Shown piece after piece: positions 34,429 through 43,168 of a stretch of 64,000 nt of DNA. This DNA comes from Caballeronia concitans (GTDB lineage: Bacteria; Pseudomonadota; Gammaproteobacteria; Burkholderiales; Burkholderiaceae), in the NCBI RefSeq assembly GCF_001544615.1, contig NZ_FCNV02000003.1:496001-560000 (forward strand). Direction: 5' to 3'. Below the pieces are notes generated by a model. That model was not told where the DNA came from, ran no database searches, and saw only the letters and a list, made by a program, of their open reading frames with translations. The position numbers were made by a program, and so were the translations under genes. Numbering within the stretch: the first letter of the stretch is position 1; every line of letters starts with the position of its first letter.

Positions 34429-35927
34429 GAAGTCACTTCCACGGCCGTCAAAGCGCGTTCTATCACGCCCGCGAGTTTTCCGAAGGCGGGCGCGATTTCA
34501 TGATTCGGCACGCATGCATAGCCGAGCATCAAGCCTCTGAGCGCGGCGTCGCGATTCACGTAGTAATTCACGAGCGGCCGCGTGACGACGCCATTCGCGA
34601 GCGCATCGTCGGCGATGGCGACATCGTTCGCGCCACGCGGCAATTCCAGTACGAAATGCAGCCCCGCTTCGTCGCCGCGCACGGCAAGCGTATCGCCGAA
34701 ACGCGCGTTGATCGCATTGATGAGCAATTCGCGCCGTTCGCCATACAGCCCGCGCATGCGCCTCACATGCGAAGTGAGATGGCCATCGAGAATGAACTCC
34801 GTCAGCACCGCTTGCTGCATGAGTTGCCCTTCGCGATAAAGCTCGGCAATGCCGGTGCGGAATGTATCGACGAGATTGTCCGGCACGACCATATAACCCA
34901 TGCGCAAGCCGGGAAAAAGCATCTTGCCGAGACTGCCGACATAGATGGTCTGTCCCGAGTCGTCGAGTCCCTGCAGCGATGACAGCGGCCGGCTGCCGTA
35001 GCGAAACTCACTGTCATAATCGTCCTCGATGATCCACACGCCATGCTGCCGCGCGAATTCGAGCAGCGCACGACGCCTCGCGAGACTCATCACCATGCCA
35101 AGCGGATATTGATGCGACGGCGTGACGAGCGCGATGCGCGGCGGCGCGGTCATGTCGCGCGCGGTGGGATTGAGGCCCTCGTCATCGACGGGCACCGGCA
35201 CGAGCGTGAGCCCCGACGATTGCAGCACGCTGCGCACGCCCCAGTAGCACGGCTCTTCGACCCACGCGCGGTCGCCGGTATCGGTCAGTAGACGCACGGA
35301 GAGATCGATCGACTGATGAATGCCCGTCGTGATGATGATCTGATCCGGCGTGCATTTCACCGAGCGCGCGACACGTAAATAGTCCGACAGCGCACGCCGC
35401 AGCGGCCGATAACCGCCGCCCGGCGCATACGTCAGCAGTTCGGGACTCGCGCGCTTCCAGAGCCGCGACTGCAGGCGGCTCCATGTGCGCGACGGAAACT
35501 CGGCGACATCCGGCACGCCCGGCATGAACGCGCCCCACTGTTTCGGCGAGACGCCCGCCTGCGCAATCAGCCGTTCGCCGCGCTTCGAGATAATGCACGG
35601 CTTACGCGGCGGTTCGTCGACTGGCTCCTGCTTCTTGCGCGACGCGGCGCCGTCGCTCGGGGCGGTATCGGCGACGTAGGTGCCGCTGCCGGTCGTCGAT
35701 GTCACGTAACCCTCGGCCGTCAGCTGGTCGTAAACGTGGAGCACCGTGTTGCGCGCGATGCCGAGATCCCCGGCAAGCGTGCGCGAACTCGGCAGCTTGG
35801 TGCCGGAGGCGAGTTGGCCGGTCAAAATGGCCTGCTGCATCAAATCGAGCAATTGCCGGTAGACCGGCTCGGCGAGCGTCCGGTCGAGCCGCGTGCTCAA
35901 CCAGTCCGCAAGGATGATGGTGTCCAA
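34425..35927 (-). CDS. MocR-type (GntR HTH-aminotransferase) transcription regulator
   Basis: The protein fuses an N-terminal GntR winged HTH (EPVYRQLLDLMQQAILTGQL, LPSSRTLAGDLGIARNTVLH) to a fold-type I aminotransferase domain. WIIEDDYDSEFRYGSRPLSS and VGSLGKMLFPGLRMGYMVVP carry the PLP-binding Asp and Lys. Relatives are PdxR, GabR and DdlR. I take the TTG at 35927 (MDTIILADWLSTRLDR) because GGGGGA lies upstream and the extra 26 residues up to ATG 36005 do not look like a MocR N-terminus. It is divergent from the polyamine-type ABC operon and may control it. Confidence 0.85.
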   Translation of the reverse strand: MDTIILADWLSTRLDRTLAEPVYRQLLDLMQQAILTGQLASGTKLPSSRTLAGDLGIARNTVLHVYDQLTAEGYVTSTTGSGTYVADTAPSDGAASRKKQEPVDEPPRKPCIISKRGERLIAQAGVSPKQWGAFMPGVPDVAEFPSRTWSRLQSRLWKRASPELLTYAPGGGYRPLRRALSDYLRVARSVKCTPDQIIITTGIHQSIDLSVRLLTDTGDRAWVEEPCYWGVRSVLQSSGLTLVPVPVDDEGLNPTARDMTAPPRIALVTPSHQYPLGMVMSLARRRALLEFARQHGVWIIEDDYDSEFRYGSRPLSSLQGLDDSGQTIYVGSLGKMLFPGLRMGYMVVPDNLVDTFRTGIAELYREGQLMQQAVLTEFILDGHLTSHVRRMRGLYGERRELLINAINARFGDTLAVRGDEAGLHFVLELPRGANDVAIADDALANGVVTRPLVNYYVNRDAALRGLMLGYACVPNHEIAPAFGKLAGVIERALTAVEVTS

Positions 35928-36139
35928 GGCCTTTCCCCCGAAGCCGGAGCCGCGCGCGCAATGGCCGGAAGTGGCTCCCAGATGAATATTGAAATGGCTC
36001 CCCATTGTAGAACCGTCGCGAGCTATAGTTAGCAGAGGCAGTGGAAAAAATTTCCGGGGCCGCGCACCGTTTCAAAGGTTCCCTGCGGCCGCCGCGCACC
36101 CGGGCACACGCATTCGGCTTTCCGAAGGAGACACGGAAG

Positions 36140-37255
36140 ATGAAATCCGATCAGGTGATCGTCAGCTTTCGCGGCGTCCGCAAGACCTATGACGGCGAAA
36201 CGCTCGTCGTTAAGTCTCTGGACCTCGACATCTATCAGGGCGAGTTCCTCACGCTGCTCGGCCCGTCGGGGTCGGGCAAGACCACCTGCCTGATGATGCT
36301 CGCGGGCTTCGAATTCCCGACCGGCGGCGAGATCTGGCTCGACGGCAAGCTGCTCAACAAGGTGCCGCCGCATAAGCGCGACATCGGCATGGTGTTCCAG
36401 AACTACGCGCTCTTTCCGCATCTGTCCGTGCAGCAGAACGTGGAATATCCGCTCACGGTGCGCAAGATGTCCGCCGAGGAGCGCGCGCATCGCGTGAACA
36501 ATGCATTGAAGATGGTGCGCATGGAGAGTTTCGCGAAGCGTTATCCGGCGCAGCTGTCGGGCGGGCAACAGCAGCGCATCGCGCTGGCTCGCGCGCTCGT
36601 GTTCGAACCCAAACTCGTGCTGATGGACGAACCGCTCGGCGCGCTCGACAAGCAACTGCGCGAGCACATGCAATACGAACTGAAGTCGCTGCACGAGAAG
36701 CTCGGCGTCACGTTCGTCTACGTCACGCACGATCAGGGCGAGGCGCTCACCATGAGCGATCGCGTCGCTGTCTTCGACAAAGGCATCGTGCAGCAGCTCG
36801 ATACCGTCGATCACCTCTACGAAGCGCCCTGCAACGAGTTCGTCGCGAACTTCATCGGCGATAGCAACCGGCTGCGCGGCACCATCGAGCATGCACACGG
36901 CGACTACTGCGAAATCCGCCTCGCGGACGGCACGCGGCTCTCCGGCCTGAACGTCGCGCGGGCGAACGCGGGCGCGTCCGCCGTGGCGTGCATCCGTCCG
37001 GAGCGCATGAAGCTCGCGGCCCGCGCCGATGGCCTGAACGGCATCAGCGGCGCCAACGGCCACACCAACGCGCTCGCGGGCGAAGCGAAGAGCCTCATCT
37101 ATTTCGGCGATCACGTTCGCATGCGCTGTGGCGTGCGCGAACAGGACGAATGTTTCGTCAAGGTGCCGCTCGGCACGCAGGCGCTCGAAGGCTTCACGCC
37201 CGGCGCGCCCATCGCCCTCGAATTCGCGCCCGAGCATTTGCGCGTGTTCGCGTAA
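36140..37255 (+). CDS. Polyamine-type ABC transporter ATP-binding protein
   Basis: This 371-residue ATPase of the PotA/FbpC class has Walker A TLLGPSGSGKTTCLMMLAGF near 41-60, Q-loop MVFQNYALFPHLSV, signature QLSGGQQQRIALARALV, Walker B KLVLMDEPLGALDKQLREHM and the H-loop VTHDQGEA. A C-terminal TOBE-like regulatory domain (GDSNRLRGTIEHAHG onward) follows. ATG 36140 has AAGGAG nine bases upstream. It is the first gene of a four-gene uptake operon with binding protein and two permeases. The substrate is probably putrescine/spermidine or a related amine, inferred from the family. Confidence 0.92.
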   Translation: MKSDQVIVSFRGVRKTYDGETLVVKSLDLDIYQGEFLTLLGPSGSGKTTCLMMLAGFEFPTGGEIWLDGKLLNKVPPHKRDIGMVFQNYALFPHLSVQQNVEYPLTVRKMSAEERAHRVNNALKMVRMESFAKRYPAQLSGGQQQRIALARALVFEPKLVLMDEPLGALDKQLREHMQYELKSLHEKLGVTFVYVTHDQGEALTMSDRVAVFDKGIVQQLDTVDHLYEAPCNEFVANFIGDSNRLRGTIEHAHGDYCEIRLADGTRLSGLNVARANAGASAVACIRPERMKLAARADGLNGISGANGHTNALAGEAKSLIYFGDHVRMRCGVREQDECFVKVPLGTQALEGFTPGAPIALEFAPEHLRVFA

Positions 37256-37333
37256 CGCGTTACCGGCATGTGCGCGAGCAGGCCGTTCATCCCGCAGTCC
37301 ATCGATAAAACCAAGCAGACAGAGGAAACCATC

Positions 37334-38380
37334 ATGAGGAAGTTCGCACTGTGTTCCATGGCGGCGGCGGCCGCACTCGTGTGCGCGTCGGGCGCATCGG
37401 TCGCGTTTGCGGCGGAAATCACGGTCGTCAATTTCGGCGGGGCGAATGGCGACGCGCAGAAGGTCGCGTTCAATCAGCCGTTCGAGAAGTCGACGAACAA
37501 CAAGGTCACGGCCGTGGAATACAACGGCGAGCAGGCCAAGGTCAAGGCGATGGTCGAAGCGAAGCACGTCAACTGGGACGTGGTGGAAGTCGAATCGGGC
37601 GATCTCGGCCGCGGCTGCGACGAAGGTCTCTACGAGAAGCTCGACTGGTCCAAGATCGCGAAGAAATCGGAACTCGTGCCCGAGTCGCCGCAAACGTGCG
37701 GCGCCGGCTTCTTCGTCTGGTCGACGGCGCTCGCCTACAACGCCGACAAGCTCAAGAGCGCGCCGGCCAGCTGGGCGGACTTCTGGGACACGAAGAAATT
37801 CCCCGGCAAGCGCGGCATGCGCAAGGGCGCGCGCTACAACCTCGAATTCGCGCTGATGGCCGACGGCGTCGCGCCCAAGGACGTCTACAAGGTGCTCGGC
37901 ACGAAGGCGGGCGCGGATCGCGCGTTCAAGAAGCTGGACGAGCTGAAGCCGAATATCCAGTGGTGGGAAGCGGGCGCGCAGCCGCCGCAGTTTCTCGTCG
38001 CGGGCGATGTCGTGATGTCCACGGCGTATAACGGCCGTATCGACGCGGCGCGCAAGGAAGGCAAGAACCTGAAGGTCGTGTGGAACGGCAGCATCTACGA
38101 CCTGGATTACTGGGCGATTCCGAAGGGCTCGCCGAACAAGGACGTGGCGACGCAGTACATCGCGTATTCGGTGTCGCAGAAGCCGCAGCAGGTGTATGCG
38201 CAGAACATCGCGTATGGTCCGGTGAACAAGGCCGCGATCTCCGCGCTCGACGCGAAGACCCAGGCCGACATGCCGAATTCGCCGGCGAACGCGAAGAACG
38301 CGGTGTTGCAGGACATGGCGTTCTGGACCGATCACGGCGACGAACTGGAGCAGCGCTTCACGGCGTGGGCAACCAAGTAA
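37334..38380 (+). CDS. ABC transporter periplasmic polyamine-type binding protein
   Basis: The 348-residue protein has a signal peptide ending SVAFA (cut before AEITVVNFGGANGDAQ) and the PotD-like layout. ETHELLIGAND-like aromatic contacts are not resolvable by eye, but WDVVEVESGDLGRGCDEGLY, WSTALAYNADKLKSAPASWA and the late DLDYWAIPKGSPNKD fit the group 1 family that binds amines. AGGAAACC lies before ATG 37334. A hairpin after its stop separates it from the first permease gene. Ligand unproven. Confidence 0.88.
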   Translation: MRKFALCSMAAAAALVCASGASVAFAAEITVVNFGGANGDAQKVAFNQPFEKSTNNKVTAVEYNGEQAKVKAMVEAKHVNWDVVEVESGDLGRGCDEGLYEKLDWSKIAKKSELVPESPQTCGAGFFVWSTALAYNADKLKSAPASWADFWDTKKFPGKRGMRKGARYNLEFALMADGVAPKDVYKVLGTKAGADRAFKKLDELKPNIQWWEAGAQPPQFLVAGDVVMSTAYNGRIDAARKEGKNLKVVWNGSIYDLDYWAIPKGSPNKDVATQYIAYSVSQKPQQVYAQNIAYGPVNKAAISALDAKTQADMPNSPANAKNAVLQDMAFWTDHGDELEQRFTAWATK

Positions 38381-38400
38381 GCGATTGACGGCGGTTCGAA

Positions 38401-38426
38401 GGCCGCGCTTTTCACGAAGCGCGGCC
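38401..38426 (+). promoter_or_regulatory. Intercistronic hairpin after the binding-protein gene
   Basis: GGCCGCGCTT (38401-38410) and AAGCGCGGCC (38417-38426) pair perfectly over ten bases with a six-base loop and no U-run. Such hairpins between a binding-protein gene and permease genes often protect the upstream mRNA and raise the binding protein's level over the permeases (family knowledge; effect here inferred). Confidence 0.6.
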
Positions 38427-38455
38427 TCGCTACCGACAAGCATGGAGACACCAGC

Positions 38456-39727
38456 GTGAACACCATCACGATCGCCGCAGACGATTCACGCGAATCCACC
38501 GCGCGCCTGAAGCACGAGCTGAAAATCGCCGACGCGAAGAAGCGCGCGATGGCGCTCGCGCTCATCGCGCCGCTCGCCATCTTTCTGTTCCTGATTTTTG
38601 TCGTGCCGATCGGTGCGCTGCTCACGCGCGCCATACAGAATCCAGAAGTCGCCAACGCGCTGCCGCATACCGGCGCGGCGCTTTCCGGCTGGGATCGCAA
38701 GGCCGCGCCGCCGGACGCCGCGTATGCCGCGCTCGCGCAAGACCTGACCGCCATCCAGGACGGCGATTCGATGGGCGCCCTCGCCCGTCGCCTCAACACC
38801 GAGATTCCCGGCTATCGCTCGCTCGTGGCGAAAACCGCCCGCGCGATGCCGCTCACCGGGGACGACGGCCAGCCGCTCCCGCCGCCGCAGGTGCGCGCGA
38901 AGATCATCGAAATCGACGAACGATGGAACGATCCGGCCTACTGGCAAGCCATCGCGAAGAATGCGGGGCGGCTTTCGCCGTTCTATCTGCTGGCGTCGCT
39001 CGATCACAAGCAGGACGGCTTCGGCAGCATCGTGCATGCGGACCCGGACCAGTCCATTTACCTCAACGTCTTCGGGCGCACGTTCGTCATCGGCTTCGCG
39101 GTGACGTTCTTCGCGCTGCTGCTCGGCTATCCGCTCGCGTACTGGATTTCGACGCTGCCCGCGCGCCGCGCGAATCTCGTCATGGTGCTGGTGCTGATTC
39201 CGTTCTGGACGTCGGTGCTCGTGCGCGTCGCCGCGTGGATCGTGCTGCTGCAAAGCGAAGGGCTCGTGAACAAGGCGCTGTTGGCCAGCGGGCTGATCGG
39301 CTCGCCGCTCGCGCTGCTTTTCAACCGCGTGGGCGTCTACATTTCGATGACTCACATCCTGCTGCCCTTCATGATCCTGCCGCTGTACAGCGTGATGAAA
39401 TCCGTGCCGCCGACGTATCAGCGCGCGGCGGTCTCGCTCGGCAGCCATCCGTTCGCCGCGTTCTGGCGCGTGTATGTGCCGCAGACGTATCCGGGCATCG
39501 GCGCGGGCGTGCTGCTCGTCTTCATTCTGGCAATCGGTTACTACATCACACCCGCGCTGCTCGGCGGACCGAACGATCAGATGGTGAGCTATTACATCGC
39601 CTATTTCACGAACGTGACGATCAACTGGGGCATGGCGTGCGCGCTCGGCGCGCTGCTGCTCGCCGCGACACTGCTGCTCTACGTGGTCTACGGACGCTTC
39701 ACGCGCTCCAACGTGAGTCTGGGGTAA
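38456..39727 (+). CDS. ABC transporter permease (PotB-like) with large loop
   Basis: The 423-residue inner-membrane permease has a first helix at about residues 33-58. A polar loop of roughly 140 residues follows (AALSGWDRKAAPPDAAYAAL to QSIYLNVFGRTF), much longer than in standard PotB proteins of about 300 residues. Five more helices come after it, with the EAA-like motif SLGSHPFAAFWRVYVPQTYP that contacts the ATPase. The start is a GTG at 38456 with GGAGA upstream. It pairs with the second permease seven bases later. Confidence 0.9.
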   Translation: MNTITIAADDSRESTARLKHELKIADAKKRAMALALIAPLAIFLFLIFVVPIGALLTRAIQNPEVANALPHTGAALSGWDRKAAPPDAAYAALAQDLTAIQDGDSMGALARRLNTEIPGYRSLVAKTARAMPLTGDDGQPLPPPQVRAKIIEIDERWNDPAYWQAIAKNAGRLSPFYLLASLDHKQDGFGSIVHADPDQSIYLNVFGRTFVIGFAVTFFALLLGYPLAYWISTLPARRANLVMVLVLIPFWTSVLVRVAAWIVLLQSEGLVNKALLASGLIGSPLALLFNRVGVYISMTHILLPFMILPLYSVMKSVPPTYQRAAVSLGSHPFAAFWRVYVPQTYPGIGAGVLLVFILAIGYYITPALLGGPNDQMVSYYIAYFTNVTINWGMACALGALLLAATLLLYVVYGRFTRSNVSLG

Positions 39728-39733
39728 CGAAAG

Positions 39734-40570
39734 ATGAAACTCGCCAAACCGATGTTCGCGCCGCATACGTCCGTCGTCGAGCGCATCTGGTACTTCGCGT
39801 TGCGCATCATTTGCGTGCTGACGCTGCTCTATCTGATCCTTCCGGTGCTGGCTATCGTGCCGCTGTCGTTTTCGTCGAGCACGTTCCTCGTCTATCCGAT
39901 TCCGGGCTGGTCGATGCGCTGGTATCACAACCTCGTCATGTCCGACGAGTGGCGCATGGCGGCGAAGAACAGTTTCATCGTGGCGCCCTCGGCCACGATC
40001 GTCGCGACGATCCTCGGCACGCTCGCGGCGGTCGGCCTGACAAAAGCGAACTTCGCGGGCAAGAGCCTGCTGATGGCCGTGCTGATCTCGCCGATGATCG
40101 TGCCGGTGATCGTCGTCGGCGTCGGCATGTATCTGTTTTTCGCGCCGCTCGGCATGGCGAACACGTATTTCGGGCTGATTCTCGCGCACGCGGCGCTCGG
40201 CGTGCCGTTCGTGGTGACGACCGTCGGCGCGACGCTGCAGAACTTCAACACGAACCTCGTGCGCGCGAGCCAGTCACTCGGCGCGAATCCGCTGACCACG
40301 TTCTTCCGCGTGACGCTTCCGGTGATCGCGCCGGGCGTCATTTCGGGCGCGCTGTTCGCGTTCGCGACATCGTTCGACGAAGTGGTCGTCACGCTGTTTC
40401 TTGCCGGCGCGGACCAGACGACGCTGCCGCGGCAGATGTTCACCGGCATCCGCGAGAACATCAGTCCGACGATCGCCGCGCTGGCGACCATCCTGATCGT
40501 GTTCTCGACGAGCCTGCTGCTGGCGCTGGAGTGGTTGCGCGGGCGCGCGGCGGCGCGGGCGGTGGCGTAA
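39734..40570 (+). CDS. ABC transporter permease (PotC-like)
   Basis: The 278-residue permease has six predicted helices, a standard PotC length, and the EAA loop ASQSLGANPLTTFFRVTLPV IAPG (around residues 175-198) for ATPase contact. It lies six bases after the first permease gene and ends the operon. Just after it, AAAAGC...GCTTTT (40603-40622) is a weak hairpin that might end transcription, but the stem is too AT-rich to call. Confidence 0.92.
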   Translation: MKLAKPMFAPHTSVVERIWYFALRIICVLTLLYLILPVLAIVPLSFSSSTFLVYPIPGWSMRWYHNLVMSDEWRMAAKNSFIVAPSATIVATILGTLAAVGLTKANFAGKSLLMAVLISPMIVPVIVVGVGMYLFFAPLGMANTYFGLILAHAALGVPFVVTTVGATLQNFNTNLVRASQSLGANPLTTFFRVTLPVIAPGVISGALFAFATSFDEVVVTLFLAGADQTTLPRQMFTGIRENISPTIAALATILIVFSTSLLLALEWLRGRAAARAVA

Positions 40571-40839
40571 GCGGGCCCTGCAGACGGCCTAAGCGCATTG
40601 CTAAAAGCCTTCTTCTGCTTTTCGAATTACTTACTCGAACAAAAAAACGTCCCGGCGCGGCTTGATCGACATCACACGCAGCAAGCCGCAAACCCTTGCC
40701 AGCAAAGGCTCAGCGTGAATCGCTGCCCGCTCGCCGCGATTATTCGTGCCAACGGGACAGTGTTTTCACCGATGTCGTATTTATCGGAATATGCTTAATG
40801 GCGTACGGTCTAGGTCGAGTCAAAGCCTGGAACCATGCC

Positions 40840-41304
40840 ATGACAGCACTTTCGAAACGAGCCGACCCGTGGTCACAAACGGTTCACCAGCTCGAAACGA
40901 TTCCCGCCGACACCGGCCGCATCGCCCCATCGCAGAAAACCGCACGCGCCGAAAGCGCATTCGTCGAACGCCTGACGCGCGACTGGCATCGCGCGCACCC
41001 GCAGCCGTCCAACGACCGGCTGCCGTTTCCACAAGCCATCGTACGCGTGATCGAGCGGCCGAGCAGCGCCACCGCGCTCGTCTACTGGTCCGATCCCGGT
41101 AACTGCCATTACGGCTATCAGGGCTGGCGCGCGACCACGGCGAACGCCGAGGGCGTCTGTTCGTTGTCGGGGATGCCGATCCATCGCGGCGATCAGGTTT
41201 ATCGCCCGTCGCAGCGCGATCCGAAGCCGCAGAACGCAGCAGCGATGATTCTCGCCGCCGCCATGCCGAAGAACGAGGAAGTCGAAGCCGACGTCCACGG
41301 CTAA
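40840..41304 (+). CDS. DUF3331 protein
   Basis: The protein (154 residues from this start) has the DUF3331 features DPWSQTVHQLE near the N-terminus, IVRVIERPSSATALVYWSDP, then CHYGYQGWR and CSLSGMPIHRGDQVYRPSQR, whose paired Cys could bind zinc. DUF3331 is nearly confined to Burkholderiaceae and has no known role. ATG 40840 fits the family's usual short lead before DPW; ATG 40798 is the alternative. It stands alone and converges on the next gene. Confidence 0.8.
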   Translation: MTALSKRADPWSQTVHQLETIPADTGRIAPSQKTARAESAFVERLTRDWHRAHPQPSNDRLPFPQAIVRVIERPSSATALVYWSDPGNCHYGYQGWRATTANAEGVCSLSGMPIHRGDQVYRPSQRDPKPQNAAAMILAAAMPKNEEVEADVHG

Positions 41305-41324
41305 CTGCCGCCTTCGCTTCGCGC

Positions 41325-41939
41325 TCAGTAGCCGACCGTGAAGCGCTGGCGGACCGGCTCGCCGCGCTCGAACGCGTCGAGAAAGGCGATGGCGAAGTCG
41401 TCGAAGGAAATCCAGCTTCGGCCGCTGGCGTCGACGAGCAGTTCGTCCACGCCCAGCCGGAATCGGCGCGTGCGCGGACCGCTCACGAATTCCGCCGACG
41501 GCGACACGTAGGTCCAGTTCACGTCCCGTTCGCGCCGCAGCGCATCGAGAAAAGCCGCGCCCGCCGTCGCTTCCGCGCGATAGGCCTCCGGGAAGTCGGG
41601 CGAATCGAGCACGCGCTGCCCTGGCGCGACATACAAACTCCCGGCGCCACCGACGACCATGAGGCGCGGCACGCCCGCCCGCTTGACCGCACCGACGATC
41701 GCGCCGGCCGGCACCGATTGAAAGCGCGTCGCGCTGAACACGGCGTCGTGGCCGGCGATCGCGTCGGCGAGCGCGGCGGTGTCGAGCGCATCGACGTTGC
41801 GCGCGGTCACGCCGTCGCGCGGGGCGAGCGCGGACGTGTCGCGGGCGAGCGCCGTCACGGTGTGTCGACGGCGCAACGCTTCTTCCGCCAATCGGCTGCC
41901 GACATTGCCGGTCGCGCCGACAATCGCGATCTTGCTCAT
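41325..41939 (-). CDS. NAD(P)-dependent epimerase/reductase (NmrA/YwnB-like)
   Basis: The 204-residue Rossmann protein begins MSKIAIVGATGNVGSRLAEE with the GxxGxxG dinucleotide motif. It resembles the short atypical SDR group of NAD(P)H-binding/flavin-reductase-like proteins (PRLMVVGGAGSLYVAPGQRV, WTYVSPSAEF). Substrate unknown. ATG 41939 has AAGGAG seven bases upstream; the longer frame to 41993 is not supported. It is a single gene. Confidence 0.88.
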   Translation of the reverse strand: MSKIAIVGATGNVGSRLAEEALRRRHTVTALARDTSALAPRDGVTARNVDALDTAALADAIAGHDAVFSATRFQSVPAGAIVGAVKRAGVPRLMVVGGAGSLYVAPGQRVLDSPDFPEAYRAEATAGAAFLDALRRERDVNWTYVSPSAEFVSGPRTRRFRLGVDELLVDASGRSWISFDDFAIAFLDAFERGEPVRQRFTVGY

Positions 41940-42380
41940 GCTCGTTCTCCTTTCGTTCGCAGCGTGAAGCGCGGCGCTCGTCGCGTCGGTCATTCATACG
42001 CGATCGAAGAAAAAATGCAGCCGTGCCGCGTCGATTAAACCGTTTCCATTTTCATCTGGCGCCAGCGATGAGAAACATTGCGGCGTCGCCTCCATAGTCG
42101 AATTTCGACCGCCGATTCGCATTGCCGCAATTTCCGAGCCGGTTTTAAGCGCGTCCGCCAATAACGGGTGCGCCCGGCCATAATCCAAACCACACCATGA
42201 TGCGAGTCCGCCGACATTAAACTAGAGGCCCCGCACTCTTTCGAAACGCGTCATAACGGCGATTCCCGGCGCGCCGGACGCAGCCCGTTTCGCAAAGGGT
42301 TCCAATGGAAGTCGTCAATTTGTCATGACACTGGTTTATCTTGCAGGTCCTCGCCGCTCCATTACCGGAAGGAGTTAATC
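41940..42380. other. Intergenic region, no gene seen
   Basis: These 440 bases between the NmrA-like gene and the small acidic protein gene hold no convincing frame on either strand. They are a little richer in A/T than the genes and should contain the promoters of both neighbours; TTGTCATGAC around 42323-42333 is a small dyad near the plus-strand gene. I see no aptamer or terminator. Confidence 0.5.
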
Positions 42381-42578
42381 GTGAAGAATCCGCAATTGCA
42401 GGGTGCCATCGAAGGACGCGACAATCCGGCAGGCGAAACCGCCTTCGAGCCGATTCCGGTCGGCGCCGCGCCGGCTGAATCGGCCGATGAAGCCGACCAT
42501 GTCGATTCGCTGGACATCCCGCTCAATTACGGCATCGTCATGGACGCCGTCAGAGACGCGGTACGCGCGAATCCCTGA
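42381..42578 (+). CDS. Small acidic hypothetical protein
   Basis: The 65-residue protein begins MKNPQLQGAIEGRDNPAGET (GTG start) and ends NYGIVMDAVRDAVRANP. It is acidic, with no Cys and no membrane segment. GAAGGAG lies six to eight bases before the GTG, and a good terminator follows 24 bases after the stop, so it is very likely expressed. I do not recognise a family. It is the last gene before the AT-rich region ahead of the cellulose operon. Confidence 0.75.
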   Translation: MKNPQLQGAIEGRDNPAGETAFEPIPVGAAPAESADEADHVDSLDIPLNYGIVMDAVRDAVRANP

Positions 42579-42601
42579 GCGTTCGAATCCCCTACACGTG
42601 C

Positions 42602-42628
42602 AGCGCCCCACTCGGGGCGCTTTTTTTT
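42602..42628 (+). terminator. Rho-independent terminator
   Basis: AGCGCCCC (42602-42609) pairs with GGGGCGCT (42614-42621) around ACTC, followed by a run of eight T. It ends the transcript of the small acidic protein gene. Confidence 0.9.
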
Positions 42629-43168
42629 CGCGCTTCAAACGCCGCGATATAACGCCGCACGTAATTCTGCCCATGCTTAATTCAGCGTCCGATCGGCAAT
42701 TCATACCGCCTTCATGATGGCCGGCGGCAGCGAAATATCATATGAATAAGGATAAATAATTGACTGATGAATAATCGCCCTTACTCGCTGTGGAGCGTGA
42801 AAGTCAAGCGGTATAAAACCCGCAATATTGCTCGCCGCACCGAATTAACGCGATGGTACACTTCGCCGTCCGTGAGCGCGGACCCGCGCCACATATGGCG
42901 TCCACGTTGTCTACCGTTCGTCCAGCATCACGACGTCCAATAGTTAGAACGACCGCCGCCAGGCAATTAATTTCCCAGTATTTGCGATCGATTCTCCTTT
43001 AGATGGTTTCTTCTGGCGAAATAAACTGGCCTGAACTAACTTGGAACGAATCGCGGCATGGTGATGGATGTGAATCGAGCGCTCGAATTCGCGTCATGCG
43101 TTAGCGAAAGAAGGTAAAAATAACCGATTAACTCGCGCGCCGCGGCGCGTGCTTCCGAAACAACAATA
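42629..43168. other. AT-rich regulatory region ahead of the cellulose operon
   Basis: About 540 bases without a convincing gene and clearly richer in A/T than the surroundings. It holds a perfect 12-base palindrome TCGAGCGCTCGA (43075-43086), GTCCG-N6-CGGAC near 42870, and a 14-base GC palindrome CGCGCCGCGGCGCG (43136-43149) just before bcsD. It must carry the bcs promoter, but I cannot place -35/-10 boxes with confidence. A 58-codon frame at 42767-42943 has no ribosome site and is not called. Confidence 0.5.

Noticed and set aside
36029-38443. 804-codon minus-strand frame opposite the ABC operon
   Set aside because: It is an antisense shadow of high-GC coding sequence: Arg/His/Leu-rich, no domain, and the plus strand carries clear ABC transporter genes.
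42767-42943. 58-codon plus-strand frame in the AT-rich region before bcsD
   Set aside because: No ribosome site, Arg/Trp-rich chance-like composition, and no sign of a family.
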